Source: Streptomyces sp. DG2A-72 (GTDB taxonomy: Bacteria; Actinomycetota; Actinomycetes; Streptomycetales; Streptomycetaceae). Taken from it: a stretch of DNA of 64,000 bases. The position numbers and the translations under genes are program-made. Shown piece after piece: positions 57,269 through 64,000 of the stretch. The notes beneath the pieces are model-generated. The model made no database searches and was not told the origin of the DNA. It saw nothing but the letters and a program-made list of their open reading frames with translations. Numbering within the stretch: position 1 is the first letter of the stretch; every line of letters begins with the position of its first letter. The stretch is from the NCBI RefSeq assembly GCF_030499575.1, contig NZ_JASTLC010000001.1:8952001-9016000 (forward strand). Direction: 5' to 3'.

Positions 57269-58249
57269 TCAGCCGTGGCTGTGACCGATACCAGCACTCA
57301 TGCCGGCGATCGTATGGGCACTGATGTCGAGGTGCGGACCGTCCGCGGACCGGGCCGCCACCGAACGGACGTGTTCCTGGGCCGGTTGGGCCAGACCGTC
57401 GTACACCGCGACGCACACTTCCCGCGCCCGGGACCGAGGCCAGTCGGCCGGCAGCAGATCGATGGGCAGCAGGGGATCCAGCACCGGGAAGTGGCGGTAG
57501 GTGTTCATCACCTCGGTGCGGGCGCGCACCGCAGCGGCGCCGGTGACGCGGCCGGCACTGATACGGGGCAGCAGGCCGCTCCACCGCCGGATGAAGATCT
57601 CGTACTGGTCGGCGATGCCGGGCAGGTCCCATGATTCGATCGGGTTGCGGTTGGCCTCCGTCTCGAGATCCACCTGTCGCGCGTGGAACACACTCACCGC
57701 CCCCAGCGCCAAGTCGGCCAGTTCGACACGCCCTTTGGTGGTGAGCGGGTGCGGCGAGGCCCAGACCGCGTCGTACAGCGGCGCGTACCCCCGCCACCGC
57801 AACGCCGTGCGCAGCGCGCGCCGTCGCGTGCTCTCCCGTTCCGGCACGGAGAAGGCGACCAGTGTCCACCATCCGTCCCATGAGTCGGGTTGCGTGGTGA
57901 ACGTGGCGATCGAGCCACCGCCGCTCCACAGATCGACAGCGGCCTCCCGCGTCAGCCGGTACGAGCTGTACCGCCCCTGCCGACTGCCCTCCAGCACCCC
58001 TCGACCCGCCAGCCTGCTGATCGTCGTACGGGCGGCTCCCTCGGCCACGTCGAACTCCCTCAGCAACGCCACGATCGCCGCCGCCGGCAACCAAGCCCGA
58101 GCCGGGAACGTGTAGTCGGCGATCAAGGTGACCGCCAAACCCGCTGGTGAACCGCCGGCCTGCCAGCGCGGCAACCGCATCGGCCTGGTGCCGTCGCCGG
58201 AGAAGATCTCCTCGAGGTGGGACAGGTTCGCCAAGGTCTGCTCCGACAC
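57269..58249 (-). CDS. PaaX-family transcriptional regulator
   Basis: 326 residues from GTG 58249. N-terminal winged helix (VTLIADYTFPARAWLPAAAIVALLREFDVAEGAARTTISRLAGRGVLEGSRQGRYSSYRLT). The central domain with WDGWWTLVAFSVPERESTRRRALRTALRWRGYAPLYDAVWASPH is the PaaX signature. The C-terminal PaaX_C part has FHARQVDLE and FIRRWSGLLP. The founding member represses phenylacetate catabolism through phenylacetyl-CoA. Here no paa genes are next to it; the neighbours are polysaccharide enzymes and the esterase, so its target is uncertain. The homoprotocatechuate locus 24 kb away is a remote possibility. Confidence 0.9.
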   Translation of the reverse strand: MSEQTLANLSHLEEIFSGDGTRPMRLPRWQAGGSPAGLAVTLIADYTFPARAWLPAAAIVALLREFDVAEGAARTTISRLAGRGVLEGSRQGRYSSYRLTREAAVDLWSGGGSIATFTTQPDSWDGWWTLVAFSVPERESTRRRALRTALRWRGYAPLYDAVWASPHPLTTKGRVELADLALGAVSVFHARQVDLETEANRNPIESWDLPGIADQYEIFIRRWSGLLPRISAGRVTGAAAVRARTEVMNTYRHFPVLDPLLPIDLLPADWPRSRAREVCVAVYDGLAQPAQEHVRSVAARSADGPHLDISAHTIAGMSAGIGHSHG

Positions 58250-58869
58250 GTCGAATACGGCGGGCCTCGCGCCAGGGAACGCGCACCGGATGTCGCCTGA
58301 CTGACGTAGTTGAATCTCAGTTCGATGCCCGGTCGGACACTGAGTGAAGCACGATTCCGAGTAACAGAGGGATCTGGCCTGCCGCCCTGGCGGCGAGTGC
58401 CGCGTCGCGCCTGGGTCGAGCGGCGCCAGGCCGTCGACGAGGACAGGCAGCCGTTGCAGATGACCGGCGACGAACCGATGAGCCTGTCCCGGATCCCGGC
58501 ATTCTGTGCACGTTCACACTAGTTCGCGCGCGCTCGTCGGGCACGGGTCCTCGGCGTGGCCCCCCTCGTTGCGGCCCCCGCGTCACAGGTCGTTCTTGCA
58601 GGTCAGGCAGGTCGGCGGCGTCCGGACGGTTGCTGGCCGGTTCGCTGATCCCCATGCCCGGAACGCGTCGTACTTCGGCGTCGGCACCTTTGGAGCTGTG
58701 ACCTCGTGAGGCCGGTCGGTTCCGTTCGGCTTTGGTCGTTCCTGTTCGGCCCGTTGACCGAGACTACGACAGGCATTGAAGTTTCTTCATCAGTCCACCA
58801 GGGGGCGGCGATAGCGCTGCGTCACGACGCACGGTGCTGCCCGCGTCACCTTCCAACGAGGAGAGCGCC
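58250..58869. other. Gene-free intergenic region upstream of the GH30 gene
   Basis: About 620 bp with no supported gene between divergent PaaX and GH30 genes. The last 130 bp include TTCGGC words repeated about 30 bases apart (58721-58755) and probably the GH30 promoter. The rest looks like decayed sequence. Confidence 0.4.
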
Positions 58870-60345
58870 ATGGACTTACCGGCAAGGATCAACCGCCGGA
58901 CCCTGCTCGCCGCGGCCGGCGGCACGGTCGCCGCCGGAGCCCTGGGCACCGGCGTGGCGCACGCCGACGCTACCGTGCGCGTCGACCCCGCCGCCGATCA
59001 GGGCGCCTGGGAAGGCTGGGGCACCTCGCTCGCATGGTGGGCCAACGTGTTCGGCGACCGGGACGACTTCGCCAACCTGTTCTTCACCACCAAGACGGTG
59101 AGCTACAACGGCGCTTCGCTGCCCGGCCTCGGCATGAACATCGCCCGCTACAACCTCGGCGCGTGCAGCTGGAACGCCGTCGGCAGCGCGCGCATGGCCG
59201 TCTCGCCCAACATCCCGCGGTTCAAGCAGATCGAGGGCTTCTGGCAGGACTGGCGCAACGAGGACCCGGCGTCCTCGGCGTGGAACTGGAACGCCGACGC
59301 CAAGCAGCGCGCGATGCTGGTCAAGGCGACCGAGCGCGGCGCGATGAGCGAGCTGTTCGCCAACTCGCCGATGTGGTGGATGTGCTCGAACCACAACCCG
59401 TCCGGCGCGGCAAACGGTGGCAACAACCTCCAGTCGTGGAACCACCGCCAGCACGCGCTGCACCTGGCCACCACGGCCCGCCGCGCCCGTGACCAGTGGG
59501 GCGTGACCTTCCGGACGGTGGAGCCGTTCAACGAGCCGTCGTCGAACTGGTGGAGGGCGGACGGCAAGCAGGAAGGTTGCCACATCGACGCGACGACCCA
59601 GCGCAGCGTCATCGCCAACATGCGTACCGAACTGGACCGGCTGGGCTTGAGTGGCGTGGCGATCGCGGCCTCCGACGAGACGAGCTACGACCTCGCCCGC
59701 ACCACCTGGAACAGCTTCGACTCGGCCACCAAGAACCGGGTGCGCCAGGTCAATGTGCACGGGTACCAGGGCCTCAGCGGCCGTCGCGATCTGCTGGGCA
59801 ATGACGTGCGCGCGGCGGGCAAGATCCTGTGGAACTCCGAGCACGGTGACAACAATGGCAGCGGCATGATGACGGCCCGCTGTCTGCTGTCGGACTTCCG
59901 TTGGCTCAAGCCGACGGCCTGGTGCTACTGGCAGGTGATGGACCCCACGGCCGGCTGGGGTGCGATCCGCTACGACGGCAACTCAGGGCAGGCCGGCGCG
60001 GTGGAGACGAAGTTGTACGTGCTGGCGCAGTTCACCCGGCATATCCGGCCCGGAATGCGGATCATCAACGCCGGCGTGGATTACGCGGTGGCGGCGCACG
60101 ATCCGGCCGCGCACCGCCTGGTGATCGTTGCCGCGAACAACGGTGCCGCGCAGAACCTGACGTTCGACCTCTCGCCGTTCGGTACGGTGCCGAACGGCAC
60201 GGCCACCCGCTGGTCAACGCTGACGTCGGGATCCGGCGACCGGTACACGCGGCGCCAAGACCTCACGGTGAGCGGCAAGCTCGTACGCGTGCCGTTCGCG
60301 GCGGGCGCCGTACAGACGATCCAAGTGGACGGGGTGGTCCGGTGA
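58870..60345 (+). CDS. Secreted GH30 endo-beta-1,6-galactanase-like enzyme
   Basis: 491 residues from ATG 58870 with GAGGAGAGCG upstream. Tat signal INRRTLLAAAGGTVAAGALG. GH30 barrel: WEGWGTSLAWWANVFG, GLGMNIARYNLGAC, NSPMWWMCSNHNPSG, acid/base Glu in VEPFNEPSSNWW, nucleophile Glu in ILWNSEHGDNNG, WCYWQVMDPTAGWG. A C-terminal beta-sandwich (VIVAANNGAAQNLTFDLSPF) follows. These features fit actinomycete beta-1,6-galactanases acting on arabinogalactan side chains. Its stop overlaps the start of the next gene (GTGA). Confidence 0.88.
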   Translation: MDLPARINRRTLLAAAGGTVAAGALGTGVAHADATVRVDPAADQGAWEGWGTSLAWWANVFGDRDDFANLFFTTKTVSYNGASLPGLGMNIARYNLGACSWNAVGSARMAVSPNIPRFKQIEGFWQDWRNEDPASSAWNWNADAKQRAMLVKATERGAMSELFANSPMWWMCSNHNPSGAANGGNNLQSWNHRQHALHLATTARRARDQWGVTFRTVEPFNEPSSNWWRADGKQEGCHIDATTQRSVIANMRTELDRLGLSGVAIAASDETSYDLARTTWNSFDSATKNRVRQVNVHGYQGLSGRRDLLGNDVRAAGKILWNSEHGDNNGSGMMTARCLLSDFRWLKPTAWCYWQVMDPTAGWGAIRYDGNSGQAGAVETKLYVLAQFTRHIRPGMRIINAGVDYAVAAHDPAAHRLVIVAANNGAAQNLTFDLSPFGTVPNGTATRWSTLTSGSGDRYTRRQDLTVSGKLVRVPFAAGAVQTIQVDGVVR

Positions 60346-61739
60346 GGAGCGTGGTGGCGGCGATGGTGCTCGCCGCCTCCGTGGTCCAGATCCAGCCCCC
60401 CGTCGCACACGCGGCGCCAGGTGTGACCCTGCTGGCGGACACCGTGCTGGACCAGTCCGCGTTGTACTTCGTGTCGTACGACGGATTGGTCAACAACAAC
60501 GCGTTCCAGGACGCGCTGATCACCTACAACGGGTACCAATACGCGGCGTGGTACACGTCCAGCCGCAACGCCGTGGTCGCGCGGCGTGCGTTGAGCGGTG
60601 GCGGTTGGGAGAAGGCCGTGCTGCCGCACCGGCTGAGCGTCAACGATTCGCACAACGTGATCTCGATCGGGATCTCGCCGCAGGACGGCACCCTGCACGT
60701 CGCGATGGACACCCACAACACCCGGCTGTACTACTCGAAGTCGGTGGCGGGGCTCGCCACGCAGCCCGGTTCGCACCGGTGGTCGTCGTCGGTCTTCGGT
60801 GCGGTGCAACGGACTCTGGGGGGCGTTGAGCTGGGGAACATGACGTACCCGCAGTTCGTCGTGGAGCCCGGGGGCGCGTTGCAGTTCAGCTACCGGACCG
60901 GCGGATCGGGCAACGGCGTGAACGAGTTGGCCGAGTACACGGGCGGCACGTGGCGGAAGCTCGGCGGGTGGTCGTCCGCGACTGGGAACTACACCGGGCC
61001 GAACGGTGTCGTGTCCACGACGCGGAACATGTACCTGCACGGTCTCACCTACGACCGGCGGGGGCGGCTGCACGCGGCGTTCACCTGGCGCGAGGGCAAC
61101 ACCAGGGTGCTGTGCAACTCCGGCGGCCTGACCAACCACGACACCGGTTACGTCTACAGCGACGATCGGGGTCGGACCTGGCGCAACGGCGCGGGCACGG
61201 TCGTCGGGACCACCGGCGGCACGCGGGTCTCGGTCAACTCGCCGGGCCTGATCGCAGACCCCCTGGACCCGAACCACGGCCTGATGAACCAGGAGGGCCA
61301 GGGCGCGGACTCCATCGGCACACCCCACGTCGTGATCAGCTACGTGCCGGGCCGGTTCACGCAGTGCGTCTCGAACTACGCGCAGCAACGCACCCAGTAC
61401 GGCCGCACCTTCCACCTCGTGCGCAACGCGAACGGCACATGGACCAAACGCGAGGTCCCGGTCGCTCCGGGGAGCACGCAACGCACGAAACTGGTCTTCG
61501 ACCGCAACGACAACGCCTACCTGGTGATGCCGCGTGGCCGGATCGTCTCGGCGAGCAAGGCCGACGGCTGGACCGACTGGACCCTGGTCTTCGACCGGCC
61601 GTCGATGAACGCGTTCGGCGAGGTCAACATCGACACGTCCAGAGTGGCGGTGGACGGTGTCCTGTCGTTCCAGTACCAACAACGCTCCACCGGCACCACA
61701 CCGTCGGCGATCCGGGTGGTCGACGTTCGCCTCGGCTGA
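60342..61739 (+). CDS. Secreted BNR_4-type beta-propeller protein, candidate rhamnosyl-glucuronate-acting enzyme (PL42/GH145-like)
   Basis: 465 residues from GTG 60342, coupled to the GH30 gene. Signal peptide (SVVAAMVLAASVVQIQPPVAHA). The mature part is a sevenfold propeller with repeated Asp/His blades: GYQYAAWYTSSRNAVVARR, SVNDSHNVISIGISPQDGTLHVAMDTHNTRLYYSKS, GNMTYPQFV, SYRTGGSGNGVNELAEY, YLHGLTYDRRGRLHAAFTWREG, STQRTKLVFDRNDNAYLVMP. Known relatives include lyases and hydrolases releasing L-rhamnose linked to glucuronate at arabinogalactan ends, which fits the GH30 partner. The assignment to that activity is inference. Confidence 0.75.
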   Translation: MRSVVAAMVLAASVVQIQPPVAHAAPGVTLLADTVLDQSALYFVSYDGLVNNNAFQDALITYNGYQYAAWYTSSRNAVVARRALSGGGWEKAVLPHRLSVNDSHNVISIGISPQDGTLHVAMDTHNTRLYYSKSVAGLATQPGSHRWSSSVFGAVQRTLGGVELGNMTYPQFVVEPGGALQFSYRTGGSGNGVNELAEYTGGTWRKLGGWSSATGNYTGPNGVVSTTRNMYLHGLTYDRRGRLHAAFTWREGNTRVLCNSGGLTNHDTGYVYSDDRGRTWRNGAGTVVGTTGGTRVSVNSPGLIADPLDPNHGLMNQEGQGADSIGTPHVVISYVPGRFTQCVSNYAQQRTQYGRTFHLVRNANGTWTKREVPVAPGSTQRTKLVFDRNDNAYLVMPRGRIVSASKADGWTDWTLVFDRPSMNAFGEVNIDTSRVAVDGVLSFQYQQRSTGTTPSAIRVVDVRLG

Positions 61740-62200
61740 TCGTTGGGGCCTGTCTTCAAAGGGAGTTGGGGGCCTCATTTGGTGCGTCGTACGACGGCAT
61801 GAGCGAGTGATGCGGGAGACCGTGGCCCTGTTCGGCGAGTAGCACATGACGGTCTCCTCGGCGCCGCGGCCGCTGCGACATGCTCGAGCACGCTTCGGAG
61901 CCGTCCCGCCTGCGGCTGCCCGCTTCGCCCGATGAGGTGACCCCGGCGGGTGTCATTCGTGCCGGTCACATGGATCTCACCGGCCTGAGGGAGCCGACGC
62001 GCTCGTGGCGATGACGCCGGGCGCAGCGTGATGTTCGAGTGCGAATGAGTGTGGTCGTTTGTGGGCGATCTGTAGAGGCCCCGAACGGTGCCGTTGTGCC
62101 ATGTTCACGCGCCCGACGCCGCATTCGCCTGCCGAGGCTGCCAGCACCGACCTGGGCCGCCACGCGCAGGCCACGACGAAGGCCAAGGAGTCGAAGCTGG
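61740..62200. other. Gene-free region with an inverted repeat at 61815-61857
   Basis: No supported gene. GGAGACCGT (61815-61823) pairs with ACGGTCTCC (61849-61857) across 25 bases, about 75 bases after the previous stop; it could end transcription or be an operator. The 62100-62200 part includes the promoter of the next gene. Confidence 0.4.
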
Positions 62201-64000
62201 ATGAGTATGCACAAGAGACTGAGATGGGCATCGCTCGCTGCGGCAGCCGCCGTGACCCTGGGGTCAGGGCTGATCGCCGCGCCTCCCACCCACGCCGCGG
62301 CCGAGCCGGTGGACGTCGTGATCGACGGGGACGACGTGCGCAGCGACAACCGGAACGGCCTGCCGTACAAGGGCCTCGGCGTGCTCAGCTGCAACAGCAC
62401 AAGCAATCTGTTGATGGACTACAAGGCGCAGCACCCGGGCCGGTACTGGCAGCTCGTCAGGGTTCTGTTCGGCGGGAAGCGCCCTCTGATCAACCATGTC
62501 AAGGTCGAGATGGGGTCGGACACGAACACGTCGACCGGCGCCGATCCGGCGACCATGCGCACTCCGGACGAGTTCGCCGACGCGTCGCGTTCTCCCGGAT
62601 TCCAGCTGGCCGCCGACGCCAAGACGGTCAACCCAAAGCTGAAGGTCTCGATTCTCCGCTGGGAAATGCCCGCATGGGTCCAGAAGGAATGGGACAAGGG
62701 CTCGGGCGACGACGAGATGTACAAGTGGTACAAGGAGACGATCCTCGACGCGTACGAGAAGTACGGATACATGGTCGACTACGTCGATCCGGACAAGAAC
62801 GAGACGCGAAATCCGGACGAGGCCTTCATCAAGCGGTACAAGAACGCGATGGTGACCGACCAGGACTTCGCGAATCCGAGGTACGGCATCCCGGCGGACC
62901 AGCGGGAGAAGGCCGAGAAGGCCTACCACGACATCAAGATCATCGCCTCTGACGAGAACGAGACCCACCACATCGGGCCGGCGATGCTCAGCGACAAGGA
63001 ACTCTTCGGCATCGTCGACGCGGTGGGCTATCACTACAACACCGAGGACCGGCGTGAAGGTGCCGCCGACAGCGACACGTATCTGCCGTACACCAAGCTG
63101 GCCACCGGCAAGAACAAGTACAACGAGGACAAGGAGGTCTGGTACAGCGAAGGCGTCGCCTCGTTCGGCTACACCGACTACCGCGTCAACAACACCGAAG
63201 GCCCGAACGGATCGAGCACCGGCATCGGCGGTGTCCAGAGCGCCCTCGACCTCGCGAACCGCTCCATCAAGTCGTACGCGAACTCGAAGCGGACGCACTA
63301 CATCTTCCAGCCGGCGATCGGTTCCTTCTACGAAGGTGCGCAGTACAGCCACAAGGAGCTCGTCAGCGCCCGCGACCCCTGGTCGGGCCACCTCCACTAC
63401 GACGCGTCCCTTTATGTGATGCAGCACCTCACCCAGTTCGCGAAGACCGGCTGGGAGAACGACACGAATACAGCGGGTATCTGGCGCACCGTGCCGGAGG
63501 CCAGTTACAGCGGGGTGAGCGGCACCGTCGACCTCGACGGCTCGAACGGGGCCCCGAGTTACATGACGCTCGCCGATCCCCGCAAGAAGGACTTCTCGAC
63601 GGTCGTCGTCAACGACAGTGACCAGCCCAAGACGTACCGCATCAGAGCCGAGAACATGCGGCTCGGCGACCCGGCCATGGAGATCTGGGAAACACGGGCG
63701 GCGGACAGGGGTCAGGCCTACGACGCCAACTTCAAGCACCTCGTCGACGAGATCCGCCCCGACGGTGACGGCTACTACGCGTACACGGTCAAGCCGCGAT
63801 CGATCGTGACCCTGACGACGCTCGACCGGAGCGCCGACCCGGAGACCAGGCAGCGGCTGCCCCGGTCCGGGGACCGCACCGTGCTCGACACCGATACGAG
63901 CGGCAAGCGGCACAACACCCGTGACAGGCTCCTGTACGCCGACGACTTCGGCTACGAGGAGGAGGGCAAGGTCCGGGTGGGGACGGCCGACGGCGCGCGC
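62201..64000 (+). CDS. Secreted GH59-like galactosidase (galactocerebrosidase fold), 3' end beyond window
   Basis: 600 codons visible from ATG 62201 with AAGGAG ten bases upstream; runs off the right edge. Signal peptide (RLRWASLAAAAAVTLGSGLIAAPPTHAAA). GH59 pattern: GVLSCNSTSNLLMDY, HVKVEMGSDTNTSTGADP, LRWEMPAWV, VDYVDPDKNET (Asn-Glu as likely acid/base), IKIIASDENE, VDAVGYHYNTED, nucleophile Glu in VWYSEGVASFGY, and SARDPWSGHLHYDASLYVMQHLTQFAKTGW. After residue 430 comes the beta-sandwich. Probably releases beta-galactose from plant galactans or glycolipids outside the cell, continuing the arabinogalactan theme of GH30. Confidence 0.85.
   Translation, partial: MSMHKRLRWASLAAAAAVTLGSGLIAAPPTHAAAEPVDVVIDGDDVRSDNRNGLPYKGLGVLSCNSTSNLLMDYKAQHPGRYWQLVRVLFGGKRPLINHVKVEMGSDTNTSTGADPATMRTPDEFADASRSPGFQLAADAKTVNPKLKVSILRWEMPAWVQKEWDKGSGDDEMYKWYKETILDAYEKYGYMVDYVDPDKNETRNPDEAFIKRYKNAMVTDQDFANPRYGIPADQREKAEKAYHDIKIIASDENETHHIGPAMLSDKELFGIVDAVGYHYNTEDRREGAADSDTYLPYTKLATGKNKYNEDKEVWYSEGVASFGYTDYRVNNTEGPNGSSTGIGGVQSALDLANRSIKSYANSKRTHYIFQPAIGSFYEGAQYSHKELVSARDPWSGHLHYDASLYVMQHLTQFAKTGWENDTNTAGIWRTVPEASYSGVSGTVDLDGSNGAPSYMTLADPRKKDFSTVVVNDSDQPKTYRIRAENMRLGDPAMEIWETRAADRGQAYDANFKHLVDEIRPDGDGYYAYTVKPRSIVTLTTLDRSADPETRQRLPRSGDRTVLDTDTSGKRHNTRDRLLYADDFGYEEEGKVRVGTADGAR

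Overview
The window looks like a Streptomyces chromosome, probably an accessory arm. It has very high GC, GTG and TTG starts, Tat and Sec secreted carbohydrate enzymes, and typical actinomycete families (SigJ-like ECF factor, GlnA4-like glutamine synthetase homologue, PaaX, LacI, F420-type LLM oxidoreductase). No rRNA or CRISPR array was seen. The only tRNA-like element has a degenerate 5' half.

Layout. (1) 1-4.1 kb: aromatic catabolism. A truncated ABC substrate-binding lipoprotein diverges from an IclR regulator. On the minus strand is a translationally coupled vanillate O-demethylase operon, vanA - small His-rich protein - vanB. (2) 4.2-20.6 kb: an accessory scrap yard. It starts with a tRNA-Met 3' fragment and hairpin. 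It then holds a broken IS481 transposase, an ECF/MFS divergent pair, a PadR gene cut by an IS630 fragment, a truncated MarR gene meeting an MFS exporter, a DeoR regulator, and an apparently intact IS5-family element with two further 3'-end remnants. It also holds two genes interrupted by single stop codons and a large secreted NucA/NucB-like nuclease with a SUKH (SMI1/KNR4) gene downstream. (3) 20.6-34.0 kb: a coherent 13-gene catabolic locus. It contains an amino acid/amine permease, two SDRs, a glutamine-synthetase-like ligase, an LLM oxidoreductase, an acetoacetate-decarboxylase-fold protein, homoprotocatechuate ring-cleavage genes hpaE-hpaD-hpaG, a MarR regulator, a PuuC-like aldehyde dehydrogenase, a PuuD-like gamma-glutamyl hydrolase and a second glutamine amidotransferase. 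Four copies of one palindrome (CGTTTG-N4-CAAACG) sit before each transcription unit. (4) 34.5-39.3 kb: an ABC/FtsX exporter and a LuxR-type two-component system, followed by an IS110 remnant. (5) 39.6-64 kb: a secreted plant-polysaccharide locus for rhamnogalacturonan I and arabinogalactan (two PL11, one PL9, two CE12, two GH53, one GH43, one GH30, a BNR-propeller enzyme, a GH59-like enzyme), a LacI regulator with two matching operators, a PaaX regulator, and two alpha/beta-hydrolases sharing an almost identical 758-bp block.

How it works together. In the 20-34 kb locus, the permease, ligase, aldehyde dehydrogenase and gamma-glutamyl hydrolase resemble the Puu gamma-glutamylation route for amines. 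The Hpa enzymes open and process a catechol acetate ring. My inference is an inducible pathway for an aromatic amine (tyramine- or dopamine-like) that is masked with glutamate, oxidised, unmasked and ring-cleaved under one MarR repressor. In the 39-64 kb locus the secreted enzymes deacetylate and cut the RG-I backbone, trim its galactan/arabinan side chains and attack arabinogalactan, probably under LacI control.
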